Shown: piece by piece, positions 1 to 10,193 of the stretch
Layout of the letters: each line of letters begins with the position of its first letter
Numbering within the stretch: the stretch's first letter is position 1
NCBI GenBank assembly: GCA_905221605.1
Contig: CAJNDS010002146.1
Location: 1,369,573 to 1,433,572 of the forward strand
DNA length: 64,000 nt
Direction of reading: 5' to 3'
DNA from: Symbiodinium natans
Lineage: Eukaryota; Sar; Dinophyceae; Suessiales; Symbiodiniaceae
Program-made: the position numbers and the translations under genes
The notes under the pieces: generated by a model
The model's input: the letters and a program-made list of their open reading frames with translations, nothing else
Database searches by the model: none
Told to the model about the DNA's origin: nothing

Positions 1-600
1 AACCGACATGCCAACAGCAGCAAGCTATTCTGAATCTTAAATATGTAGGAGTGTTCTTCTGAAGCTTGTATTCTAACTATAGCAATCCTGCAATCAAGTC
101 TGTACAGGCCTGGCATGAAACCACGGACATGTCAATATCTTGCGTTGTTCCCCCTTATACTAACAGTACTAACAGTTCTTAATAGGGAGTATAAGAGGGG
201 GGTATTATACATCCTTGTTAAGGACTGTTAGTATAAGGGGGAACATCGAAATCAATAAACCTGGCAGACAACCGCTTGAGAGCTACAAAGTCTAAACTGC
301 GTACCCCCATCCCTCCCACGCCCTTAATCACCAAAACCGAAAGAACATACTAGAACATACCCAAAGGCTGTCCTATGTAGTACCTTTTCGGGGCAGTCTA
401 CTAGAATCCCCCATAACGAGCCCAAAAAGACGCTACATTGGAGCCTTTGGGTACGCTGTTGAATAAACACCCCTGCGTTGCTCATTTGTTTCGACCATGT
501 TATAGCAGCTCTGGAACAAAACCGTTTAGGGTTTAGGGTTTAGGGTTTAGGGTTTAGGGTTTAGGGTTTAGGGTTTAGAACTCCGAACCCCTAAACCCTA
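1..600. other. AT-richer intergenic or intronic stretch with one inverted-repeat element
   Basis: No open frame worth calling. It holds the inverted-repeat element at 147-244, then the first telomere-type array (about 523-570). The segment 300-520 is unique sequence in which I see no gene or repeat. Confidence 0.6.
147..244. mobile_element. MITE-like element, GTTCCCCCTTATACTAACAGT family, copy 1
   Basis: A 98-bp element with perfect 21-bp terminal inverted repeats: positions 147-167 match the reverse complement of 224-244. The interior is AT-rich and partly palindromic. Related copies with the same GATGTTCCCCC terminus lie at 25869-25966 and 54463-54613. There is no coding capacity, so any movement would depend on a transposase elsewhere. 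No clear target duplication is seen here. Confidence 0.85.
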
Positions 601-834
601 AAGCCCAAACCTTTCAACCCTAGGGGCATGGAACCCTGCAGGTTTCTGCTAGGTGTCCATTCCTAAACCCTAAACCCGAAACCCTAAACCCTAAACCTAA
701 ACCCTTAACTCTAAAACCGCTTTGGGGACTCTTTGGTCTGGGACCTCTCTTCGCAAAGACAGATCTCGACAAAGCTTCGCGAAAGCACCCGATCAGCCTG
801 TGTTCATATCAATATTAATAAAAAAATATATAAA

Positions 835-895
835 AGAAATATATATATATATACATATACATATATACCTATATATGTCTATATATATCTTAAGT
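835..895. repeat. AT-rich microsatellite (TATA/TACATA)
   Basis: An alternating TA/CATA tract within an otherwise open frame, so that frame is not treated as a gene. Confidence 0.8.
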
Positions 896-1029
896 CATAC
901 TAGTATTCTCCTACAAAGTATGTCTAGGGCACAGTTCGGGGAAACCCCTACACCTCCCATCCCTGCCCTAAACCCTAAACCCTAAACCCTAAACCCCAAA
1001 CCCCAAACCCCAAACCCTAAACCCTAAAG

Positions 1030-1100
1030 CTTCGCCAGGCTGCATCTTTGTCCAAGCGCTTCCGCCAAGCTTTGAGCGGATGCCCTGAAGACAGGGAGCC
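1030..1100 (-). CDS. Candidate exon, Trp-rich EF-hand-like (AWRKRLD)
   Basis: The minus strand is open and includes HPLKAWRKRLDKDAAWRSF. The AWR-x-x-LD pattern recurs in islands at 15530, 18816, 30505 and 32095. It resembles the short W-x-x-LD-x-D segments before EF-hand loops in dinoflagellate calcium-binding proteins. That link is inference from pattern only. Confidence 0.4.
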
Positions 1101-1628
1101 CCAAGCCCCAAGCCCCAAGCCCTAAACCCTAAACCCCAAACCCTAAACCCCAAACCCTAAACCCTAAACCCTGACAGGTGCACCCAGCAATGCAGTGTAG
1201 TTTGGGCATCCCAGGATACACCCCATACACCCTCTACGGCCCTACACAACTATTAATCCTTCTTTATTGTGGCGTACGAACCCTAAAGCTTTTAGGCTTC
1301 ACATGGCCTTCAAGTTAGGGTTCAGGCAGTTTAAGGGTTCAGGGTTGAGGGAGAGGATTGTCTGTGATGACCGAGAATGCAGAGGCAGCTTGCCCAAGAT
1401 CCAACCCAAAACCCTAAAGCTAAAACCCTATAAACCCTAAACCCTAAACCGTAGACACTGAACTCTCATAGCACTACAAGTGCCTATAAAGTCCTGTTTT
1501 TAGGGTGTAAAGGCTCTCGAACTTAACTTACAATTACAACACCAGCACCAGATCTCGAGAACTTAGCTCAAACCCTGAACCCGAAACCCTACACCCTAAC
1601 CTCCAAACCCCAAACCCTAAACCGAAAA

Positions 1629-1715
1629 CTGTCCCAAGCCTTCAACACGCGTCAGCAGCGCTTTCATGATCGCCCACTCCTCCTGCAGAGTTCGCGGGGT
1701 TGAGGGCACCCCTGC
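1629..1715 (-). CDS. Candidate exon, unknown protein
   Basis: Twenty-nine codons open on the minus strand between two telomere-type tracts, including TLQEEWAIMKALLTRVEG. The amphipathic pattern suggests an alpha helix. Family not recognised. Confidence 0.5.
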
Positions 1716-2082
1716 ACAAAGGGCTTAGGGTTTGGGGTCTAGGGTTTAGGGCTTAGGAACAACCTCTCAAACTAAACCCTAAACACCCTTAAGCCCGTAA
1801 ACTCACAGCCCCAACCTCTTCGAACAAAGCCTTCGAACTTGTAGGTTCTGTCTGCGGGGTGTGGTTTAGGTTTAGGGTTTAGGGGCTTGGGGTAGCGGGT
1901 TTTGGATTTAGGGTTCGGGGTTGAGGTTTTCTTAAGGTTCAGGTCTGGGAAAGTCTGGGCTTGGGGGTCAAACATTTCGAGGAGTGTGGCAGACAGGCGC
2001 AGAACCTGGAAACCAACCTCAATTCTTATGTAATCCTCAGGGTTTAGGGTTTAGGGTTTAGGAGTTAGGGTTTCGGGCTGAG

Positions 2083-2140
2083 GGCCGCCCTCTGCATCTT
2101 CAAGACGCAGTTCCCTTCCATGATGGAGAGTCCGCGAGAA
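2083..2140 (+). CDS. Candidate exon with strong donor (GAA/GTAAGA)
   Basis: The island starts after CTGAG and reads AALCIFKTQFPSMMESPRE, ending exactly at GTAAGA, a near-consensus 5' splice site. The minus strand carries stops in the competing frames, so plus is preferred. Function unknown. Confidence 0.5.
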
Positions 2141-2642
2141 GTAAGAGTCGTCACTCGAGTGAGCTAGCCCTAAAACGCGATAAGGCACAACACCGGAGCT
2201 CAAAACACATCTGCAGAGAATTCCCAGATAGCTAAAAAACCTCGTGATGCTAACTAAGCCCTAAACCACGAACCTTATGGACTCCAAGCCCAAATCCCAC
2301 AGCCCTGAATCTTGACCCCAAAACACCAAAAGACTTCATCCTAAACCCGAAGGCCAGAACCCTAAATCCCCAACAACCCAAAAGCCCATGAAGCCCTAAA
2401 ACCGAATTAAAACCAAGACTAACCTAGGAACATAATGGGTGACATTGTTGTGGTTGCAAGGGGCTTATGAGGGAACCTATGCCCTAAAAAAAGGCTACTT
2501 TGGGTCCTAGCAAAACCCAGAAGTCCTCAAACCCCTCAATCCTAGCCCTAAACCCTAAACCCTAAACCCTGAACCTTAAACTCAAAACCCAAAACCCTAA
2601 ACCCTAAACCCCAAGCCCTAAACCCTAAACCCTTCTACCCGA

Positions 2643-2740
2643 ATGGCATGGACACCTGTGGGCTTCTACTAGGTGTCCATGCTCCTGCCTGGTTTGGCGT
2701 CGCCGTGAGCCACTCTACAGGGCACCAGCCTCTGGGTTTA
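2643..2740 (-). CDS. Candidate exon fragment beside a small hairpin
   Basis: The minus strand is open (RLVPCRVAHGDAKPGRS) up to the 10-bp stem ATGGACACCT/AGGTGTCCAT at 2649-2681. A similar stem lies at about 627-663. Weak support. Confidence 0.3.
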
Positions 2741-3044
2741 GGGTTTAGGGTTTAGGGTTTAGGGTTTAGGGTTTAGGGTTTAGGGTTTAGGGTTCAGCTC
2801 GGTCCAACCCTCAACCCGTATATACCCAAAACCCTAAACCGAACTTCAAGCTGTGAACATTTCGCGCAAATTTGCTGGAGATCTCATGGACTCTATAAGG
2901 CCCTGTGCACCAGAGGCTTGGTGTTGGTTAGGGAGTTGTTTGGGCGCCTGAACAGGGTTTAGGGGTTTAGGGTTTAGGGTTTAGGGCTTAGGGTTTAGGG
3001 TTGAGGGTTTAGGGTTAGGGTTTAGGGCGTAGGGGACCCTAAAC

Positions 3045-3117
3045 GCAGGCAGCTGGGATCGGCAAGCTGCCATCCAGCCACATGAAATCCTCCTGGCACA
3101 CGAAGCCACAGCCATAC
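3045..3117 (-). CDS. Candidate Cys-rich exon with AG and GT boundaries
   Basis: The minus strand runs from TCTCCCAG to TGC/GTTTAG, where the donor is the telomere tract itself. It encodes YGCGFVCQEDFMW then LDGSLPIPAAC. The spacing of Cys, Gly-Phe, Trp and Pro-x-x-Cys recalls a sushi/CCP or similar extracellular disulfide module, but it is too short to assign. Length 73 bp. Confidence 0.55.
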
Positions 3118-3318
3118 CTGGGAGATTCAATTCAATTAGGGGTTTAGGGTTTAGGGTTTAGGGTTTAGGGTTTGAGGTTTAGGGTTTAGGGTTTGGGGTT
3201 TAGGGTTTGGGGTTTAGGGTTTCGGGTTTAGGGTTTAGGGTTTGGTGCTTCGGGTTTAAAGGTTCAGGTTTAGGGTTTAGGGCCAGGGCTTCGGGTCTCT
3301 GGGAGACTTCTTAGGCTT

Positions 3319-3480
3319 GTGGGTTTCGGGTTTGAAGGTTTGGCCTTGAAGGCCTCAGGCCAGGGCGACGTGTGCCAAAGCGACTACTGCGGCCAACCCT
3401 CAAGGCACATTCCACCAGCAACCAGCAGACAACCAGTTGCCAAATGTGCTCGCAAGCGTTCTTCGTCAGTCAGGGATAAC
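3319..3480 (+). CDS. Possible unique 5' lead-in to the 165-bp repeat frame
   Basis: The open plus frame continues from unique sequence (GQGDVCQSDYCGQPSRH) into the first repeat unit. This supports the repeat having once been part of a coding exon. The upstream start lies in telomere-type repeat and is not a credible initiator. Confidence 0.3.
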
Positions 3481-6300
3481 TGTTCTTTCGCATCGGATCC
3501 CAGTAAGACCCTCCGATTAGAGGTGTCAGAAGTTAGGTTGTCATCCCAGAAGCAAATGCTGCGCGGCCCCGACACGCATGATCCGACAACCGGCAGACAA
3601 ACAGCTCTTTCAAGTCACGCACCTGCTTCGTCAGTCAGGGATAACTGTTCTTTCGCATCGGATCCCAAAAAGACCCTCCGATTAGAGGTGTCAGAAGTTA
3701 GGTTGTCATCCCAGAAGCAAATGCTGTGTGGAAAATGAAACGCACGACCCGACAACCAGCAAAGCCACAGCTGACTCAAGTCACACACCTGCTTCGTCAG
3801 TCAGGGATAACTGTTCTTTCGCATCGGATCCCAAGAAGACCCTCCGATTAGAGGTGTCAGAAGCTAGGTTGTCATCCCAGAAGCAAGTGCTATGTGGAAA
3901 TGAAACGCACGACCCGACAACCGGCAGACAAACAGCTGCTTCAAGTCACGCACCTGCTTCGTCAGTCAGGGATAACTGTTCTTTCGCATCGGATCCCAAT
4001 AAGACCCTCCGATTAGAGGTGTCAGAAGTTAGGTTGTCATCCTAGAAGCAAATGCTGCGCGGACCTGACACGCATGATCCGACAACCGGCAGACAAACAG
4101 CTGCTTCAAGTCACGCACCTGCTTCGTCAGTCAGGGATAACTGTTCTTTCGCATCGGATCCCAATAAGACCCTCCGATTAGAGGTGTCAGAAGTTAGGTT
4201 GTCATCCTAGAAGCAAATGCTGCGCGGACCTGACACGCATGATCCGACAACCGGCAGACAAACAGCTGTTTCAAGTCACGCACCTGCTTCGTCAGTCAGG
4301 GATAACTGTTCTTTCGCATCGGATCCCAAGAAGACCCTCCGATTAGAGGTGTCAGAAGTCAGGTTGTCATCCCAGAAGCAAGGGCTATGTGGAAATGAAA
4401 CGCACGACCCGACAACCGGCAGACAAACAGCTGCTTCAAGTCACGCGCCTGCTTCGTCAGTCAGGGATAACTGTTCTTTCGCATCGGATCCCCAAAAGAC
4501 CCTCCGATTAGAGGTGTCAGAAGTTAGGTTGTCATCCCAGAAGCAAATGCTGCGCGGACCCGACACGCATGATCCGACAACTGGCAGACAAACAGCTCTT
4601 TCAAGTCACGCACCTGCTTCGTCAGTCAGGGATAACTGTTCTTTCGCATCGGATCCCAATAAGACCCTCCGATTAGAGGTGTCAGAAGTTAGGTTGTCAT
4701 CCCAGAAGCAAGGGCTATGTGGAAATGAAACGCACGACCCGACAACCGGCAGACAAACAGCTGCTTCAAGTCACGCACCTGCTTCGTCAGTCAGGGATAA
4801 CTGTTCTTTCGCATCGGATCCCCAAAAGACCCTCCGATTAGAGGTGTCAGAAGTTAGGTTGTCATCCCAGAAGCAAGTACTATGTGGAAATGAAACGCAC
4901 GACCCGACAACCAGCAAAGCAACAGCTGCTTCAAGTCACACACCTGCTTCGTCAGTCAGGGATAACTGTTCTTTCGCATCGGATCCCAAGAAGACCCTCC
5001 GATTAGAGGTGTCAGAAGTTAGGTAGTCATCCCAGAAGCAAATGCTGCGCGGCCCCGAAACGCATGATCCAACAACCAGCAAACAAACAGCTGCTTCAAG
5101 TCACGCACCTGCTTCGTCAGTCAGGGATAACTGTTCTTTCGCATCGGATCCCAAAAAGACCCTCCGATTAGAGGTGTCAGATGTTAGGTTGTCATCCCAG
5201 AAGCAAATGCTGTGTGGAAATGAAACGCATGACCCGACAACCGGCAGACAAACAGCTGCTTCAAGTCACGCACCTGCTTCGTCAGTCAGGGATAACTGTT
5301 CTTTCGCATCGGATCCCAAAAAGACCCTCCGATTAGAGGTGTCAGAAGTTAGGTTGTCATCCCAGAAGCAAATGCTGCATGGCCCCGAAACGCATGATCC
5401 AACAACCAGCAAACAAACAGCTGCTTCAAATCACACGCGTGCATCGGATCCCAAAAAGACCCTCCGATTAGAGGTGTCAGAAGTTAGGTTGTGATCCCAG
5501 AAGCAAATGCTGTGTGGAAATGAAACGCACGACCCGACAACCGGCAGACAAACAGCTCTTTCAAGTCACGCACCTGCTTCGTCAGTCAGGGATAACTGTT
5601 CTTTCGCATCGGATCCCAAAAAGACCCTCCGATTAGAGGTGTCAGAAGTTAGGTTGTCATCCCAGAAGCAAATGCTGTGTGGAAATGAAACGCACGACCC
5701 GACAACCGGCAGACAAACAGCTGCTTCAAGTCACGCACCTGCTTCGTCAGTCAGGGATAACTGTTCTTTCGCATCGGATCCCAAAAAGACCCTCCGATTA
5801 GAGGTGTCAGAAGCTAGGTTGTCATCCCAGAAGCAAGGGCTATGTGGAAATGAAACGCACGACCCGACAACCGGCAGACAAACAGCTGCTTCAAGTCACG
5901 CACCTGCTTCGTCAGTCAGGGATAACTGTTCTTTCGCATCGGATCCCCAAAAGACCCTCCGATTAGAGGTGTCAGAAGTTAGGTTGTCATCCCAGAAGCA
6001 AATGCTGCGCGGACCCGACACACATGATCCGACAACCGGCAGACAAACAGCTGTTTCAAGTCACGCACCTGCTTCGTCAGTCAGGGATAACTGTTCTTTC
6101 GCATCGGATCCCAAAAAGACCCTCCGATTAGAGGTGTCAGAAGTTAGGTTGTCATCCCAGAAGCAAATGCTGCATGGCCCCGAAACGCATGATCCAACAA
6201 CCAGCAAACAAACAGCTGCTTCAAATCACACGCGTGCATCGCCCCTTCGATTCGGGGTGTCAGAAGTTAGGTTGTCATCTCAGAAGCAAATGCTGCGCAC
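3440..6300 (+). repeat. 165-bp tandem minisatellite, about 18 units
   Basis: The marker TGTTCTTTCGCATCGGATCC recurs at 3481, 3646, 3812, 3977, 4142, 4307, 4472, 4637, 4802, 4967, 5132, 5297, 5597, 5762, 5927 and 6092. Spacing is 165 bp, with one 166-bp spacing at 3646-3812 from an extra A. One unit (about 5430-5560) is shortened by 30 bp, and the last unit is degenerate. 165 is 55 codons, so one plus-strand frame (SVRDNCSFASDP, KTLRLEVSEVRLSS, HDPTT) runs through most units. It is broken by the single-base insertion and by stops near 4045, 4210, 5026 and 5494. Variant blocks (LCGNETHDPTTGRQT, LRGPDTHDPTTGRQT, LHGPETHDPTTSKQT) alternate, suggesting unequal exchange or conversion. Decayed repeat-protein exon or non-coding satellite. 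Confidence 0.95.
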
Positions 6301-6304
6301 CTGA

Positions 6305-6420
6305 CAACCTTCACACACAGCTGGGTCCCAACATCAAGGCGTCAGCAAGCACTCCTAGTTCTGAGGTCGGCGCACAAATCAACTTCGGAGAAGAACAAGA
6401 CCGGCCACTGTAGGGCGAGG
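6305..6420 (+). CDS. Possible 3' unique exon after the minisatellite
   Basis: The plus frame reads LGPNIKASASTPSSEV, then GAQINFGEEQDRPL and a TAG. It is not in the same frame as the preceding repeat units, so it is either a separate exon or a shifted end of a decayed repeat protein. Confidence 0.3.
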
Positions 6421-6489
6421 CACCCTAAACCCTAAACCCTAAACCCCAAAAACCCTAATTCCCGAACCCTAAACCCCTAATTCCTGAGC

Positions 6490-6605
6490 ACGAGTTGCCC
6501 AAGGTTAAGCCCTGCGGCCGAGAGCCCCAACACTCAATTAAGGCACCAAACTTCTGCTGGTGTTTACGGCTTGCCCTGGAAAACGCCAAGTACGTGAATG
6601 CCCTG
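6490..6605 (-). CDS. Candidate exon, unknown
   Basis: About 40 codons open on the minus strand, including HQQKFGALIECWGSRPQG. No splice sites decide its ends. Confidence 0.35.
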
Positions 6606-6967
6606 TCTAAACCACACATCCCTAGACTAAGCCCTTGCTTATGTAGAAGTTGTTGTATATGACGGCCCCTTTCTAGCTAGCCTTGATAAGCCCCTCAGCC
6701 CTGAACCCTAAAACCGTAAGGGCAAGTATGTATTGGTCACCCAGAGTGGAAAGACGACTTGGGGTTGAGGAATTCTACCACCTAGGGTTGACCTGCATGT
6801 GCGGAGTACCCCTTAACAAGCCCAACAGGGAACTTGGTTGGTCCCCGAATCCCACGTCCTAAGCCCCAAACCCCCGAAGTCTCTCCGGGGCAGTAACCCT
6901 AAACCCTAAACACCAAACCCTATAAACCCTAAAGCCTAAAGCCTAAACCCTAAACCGTAGGGCTCAG

Positions 6968-7022
6968 TGGTTCGTGGCACGCCACGAGTCCAGGGAACTG
7001 CAGAGCAGTCCAGGCGCCTGCG
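6968..7022 (+). CDS. Candidate exon, AG and GT bounded
   Basis: Starts after GGCTCAG and reads WFVARHESRELQSSPGAC, ending CTGCG/GTGTTC. Telomere-type tracts lie on both sides. Protein not recognised. Confidence 0.45.
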
Positions 7023-7499
7023 GTGTTCTGGCTTTCTTGCTTAAACCCTGAACCCTAAACCCTAAACCCTAAACCCTACACCCTAAGCCCTAAGCCCCAA
7101 GCCTAAACCCTAAACCCTAAACCCTACACCCTAAACCCTAAACCCTAAACCCTAAACCCTAAACCCTTGCTTGCTCAAGGGTTTGGGCTCAGGGGTTCAG
7201 GGGTTGAGGGGTGCATCCAAGTACCCTGCCGTGCCCTAACCTTAGACCCAAGTTCTCTGAACACCTGACATGCAAACCTTGTTGAGGTGCGCGGCTGAGG
7301 GTCCTAAGCCCTGGCCCTAAGCCCTGAACCCCAAAACCCAAAATCCTTGGCAGCGGCAAGAGCTTCAAGCCGCAGGGGGGAGGGGGGAGGGGGATCTAGA
7401 ACTTCGGCGCCCTTGGGGTAGAAGCGTTTAGGGTCTCAGGACGTAAAGCCCTAAACCCTAAACCCTAAACCCGGACGCAAAGCCCTAAACCCTCTTTTG

Positions 7500-7582
7500 G
7501 ACCTCCCCGCGCTTGAGTGCGCCCGCGTCCCGCAACGCCGAAGCAAAGGCGCCCAGCCTCAAAGAAAGAGCGGGTTTAGGGT
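7500..7582. CDS. Candidate exon, strand ambiguous
   Basis: GC-rich island open on plus (SAPASRNAEAKAPSLKERA) and on minus (RSFFEAGRLCFGVAGRG). Both orientations end at a GTTTAGGG junction, so strand cannot be decided. Confidence 0.35.
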
Positions 7583-7599
7583 GTTTTTGGTGTTTTGTG

Positions 7600-8590
7600 G
7601 GATGGGAGGGTCAAGGGATGTGTGGTTTAGACTGTTTAAAGGTTAGAGAATTTAGAGTCTTTAGTTTCGGGCTTAGAGTTTAAGAAATCGGCTAAGGGTT
7701 TCGGGGGTTTCAGGGGTTGGGGTATTTGGGGGTGTTCAATGATTGTAGGGACTTGTAGGAATTCGGGTTCAGCGCTTTAGGATTTTGAGTTCTGGAATCA
7801 ACTTCCGGAGGTTCCTCTAAAAATGCACAGGGGCCGAGAGCCCATAACCTTAACACGGGTAGCACTAGAAGGAGGGGGGTAGGCGAGTCCTATGATTTAT
7901 AATCTCCTAGGCCCTTCTGCTCAAAACCCTTTATAGATCCTCAACCCCAAGCCCCAAATCCTAGTCCTACACCCTAAGCCCTAAACCCTCCACCCTAAAC
8001 CACATATATAGGGTCCCTTATATGAACCCAAAAAAAGAAAAGTGTCAAACATCACAGAAGCCAACCCAGCTTACGCAGGTAAGGGGTTCAGCCGTTTTGG
8101 GTTAGGGCGCTTAAGTAAACTCCATAAAGCTGGAACCTGTTTTACAGACGATTCGTGCTGGGATTCCCTTTTGTAACCCTCTCGGGGAATGAGGATAATG
8201 CTGTTCCAAGTTTGGGTAGTTTACGTGGGGTTCAGGGCTGAGGGTTTCAAGGCCTAGGCTTGAAGGGTTAAACGGAGTCGGGGCTTTGCTTGGGGTAAGG
8301 CTTGACGGTCAGGGTTTGGGGTTTGGGGTTTAGGGGTTGAGGGTTGAGGGTTTCGGGGCTTAGGGTTTACGGCTTTGGCAGAGCTGAAATGTTTGGGGGC
8401 TCAAGGGTTCAGGGTTAAGGGCTGAGGAGGCTTCGGAGGATTGAAAATTACAAGGCTTATGCAAGATGGCATGACGCCTCGGACGGTCCATCAATAAAGC
8501 TTATTCAAACACCGCCAGAAACCCCAACCCTGAACCTTGAACCCTAAACCCCAAACCTTATGAACCCTAAACCCAAAAGCCCAAGCCCAC
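7600..8590. other. Degenerate telomere-type intron-like sequence
   Basis: Mostly diverged heptamers (GTTTCGGG, TTCAGGG, CCCCAAACC) with short unique pieces. No island with a convincing frame. Confidence 0.5.
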
Positions 8591-8609
8591 GAACTCTCAA
8601 ATCGGGCAG

Positions 8610-8702
8610 CAGCATCTTCTTCTCGGACCGCCACCGGCCTAAGGCCCATGGTCCAATGGTGTTCAATTCTTTAGGGCAGGAAGCCCGGGACTTGCTACTC
8701 CG
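8610..8702 (+). CDS. Candidate exon with array-supplied donor
   Basis: After GGGCAG the plus strand reads SIFFSDRHRPKAHGP, then MVFNSLGQEARDLLL, and ends CTCCG/GTTTAGGG. Composition is clearly protein-like. Function unknown. Confidence 0.55.
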
Positions 8703-8965
8703 GTTTAGGGTTCAGGGTTTGGGGTTTAGGGTTTAGGCCCCAAATTCCAGCCGTTTAGGGTGTAGGGCTGAGGGTTTAGGATTCAAGGCTTAGGCTTTAG
8801 GGTTTAGGGCTTAGGGATGTTTAGGGTTTAGGGCTTAGGGCTTAGGGTTTTAGGGTTTCAGGGCTTAGGGATGTTAGGGTTTGAGGAAACCCGACTAGGA
8901 ATGCTGCCTCCATGCCTCTGAACCCTGAACTCTAAACCCCTAGAACTAAACCCTAAACCCCAAAA

Positions 8966-9049
8966 CTTTGCAAGGGGAATCCAAGGGTCGGTAGGAAGAG
9001 CTAGTCCAATCACATGCACTTCTCGAGCGCTGGGTGCTTCAAGATTCAG
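8966..9049 (-). CDS. Candidate exon, unknown
   Basis: Twenty-eight minus-strand codons: LNLEAPSAREVHVIG then LALPTDPWIPLAK. The Leu/Val/Ile alternation looks like a beta strand followed by a Pro-rich turn. No family recognised. Confidence 0.5.
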
Positions 9050-9287
9050 GGGCTTAGGGTTTAGGGGTTAGGGTTTACGGGTTTAGGGTCTGAGGGTTAA
9101 GGCTTAATTTAGGGTTTAGGGGTTACGGGTTTAGGTCGGAGGGTTTGAGGGCTTACAACGGCTTTAAGAAACTTACTGCTTAAGATTTTAAGGTTAGCAT
9201 AGGCTAGGGGTACAGGGGGTCAGACGTCTCGGGCATGAGGGCTTAAGCGAGGGACTGAGGCTTCTGCGGTGTAGGCTGTAAGGGTTC

Positions 9288-9391
9288 TTGGTAACCCAGG
9301 AACCATATTATACTAAGGGTACGTACCCTTTTTGGTTAGCCAAAATCAAGGGGTAAAAAAAGGGTACCACTGGGCTACCAAGGGTTTAACT
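9288..9391. mobile_element. Introner-like inverted-repeat element, CTTGGTA(A/G)CCCA family, copy 1
   Basis: A 104-bp element bounded by CTTGGTAACCCAGG and its approximate inverse CCACTGGGCTACCAAG, with inner copies of GGGTACC. The ends read G/GTAACC and CTACCAAG/G, so it could be removed as a GT-AG intron on either strand. A larger relative is at 26910-27220. Confidence 0.7.
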
Positions 9392-9855
9392 TTCGGGCCG
9401 TTGGGGCTTACGGGTCCTGTGGCTTCAGGCGTTTAAGGTCGTAGGATTCCCTCGGCCTTGCTCAGGGTTTAGGGTTTAGGGTTCAGGACTAGGCCACTTC
9501 AAAGTTATTGAAGCTCAATCCAGACAATGTGGGGTGGGAGGGTAGGGCACCCCTACTTTGGGAAGTGCTCATTTGCCGCTAACACATTGACATCTCACTC
9601 ATGAACGGGACCCTACACCTGGAACGAGTGGTTCAAAAGCTTGTGTCCGCAACCCGGACACATGAAGCCTGCACCCTACACCAAAAGCCTGAAAACCTGT
9701 ACTCTCAGCCCTAAAGGGGTCGAGGGTTTAGGGTGTATTTAGGGTTTAGGGTTTAGAGGGTTTAGAGGGTTTAGAGGGTTTAGAAAGTTTAGAGGGTTTA
9801 GGGTTAGGGTTATCTCGACCCCGAACTTTAAACCCAAAAACCCAAAACCCTTAGC

Positions 9856-9976
9856 GCATGGCGGGTTCCCGCCTTGGCGTTGCGGGGCCTTCCGCAGCTC
9901 CGTCAGGGCCGGCGAGGCCCAGAAGAGGGCGCAAGAGCCTCGGAAGAGTTGGAAGTAGGGTCCAATGAGGGTACGG
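9856..9976. CDS. Candidate exon, strand ambiguous
   Basis: Plus is open from CCCTTAG through EEGARASEELEVGSNEG to ACG/GTTTAG. Minus is open too (ALFWASPALTELRKAPQ). The array-supplied donor slightly favours plus. Confidence 0.35.
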
Positions 9977-10060
9977 TTTAGGGTTTAGGGTTTAGGGTTT
10001 AGGGTTTAGGGTTTAGGGTTTAGGGTTTAGGGTTTAGGGTTTAGGGTTTAGGGTTTAGGG
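9977..10060 (+). repeat. Perfect (TTTAGGG)12 array
   Basis: Twelve uninterrupted units start immediately after a G at the end of an open-frame island, giving an ACG/GTTTAG junction that would serve as a splice donor on the plus strand. Confidence 0.95.
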
Positions 10061-10193
10061 AAACCTTACACCCCAACCCCGAAGCCTCTGTCAATCCTAA
10101 GCCCTAACCCATACACCTCTGTCAACCCTAAACACGAACACCCCCTCAAACCCTAAACACTAAACCCTAAACCCTGAACCCTGAACCCTGAAC

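Noticed and set aside
3384-3575. Minus-strand gene through the 165-bp repeat
   Set aside because: The minus frame meets a TGA in every unit; only the plus frame persists through successive units.
3440-6300. CRISPR array
   Set aside because: The 165-bp units are contiguous with no unique spacers, and the context is eukaryotic.
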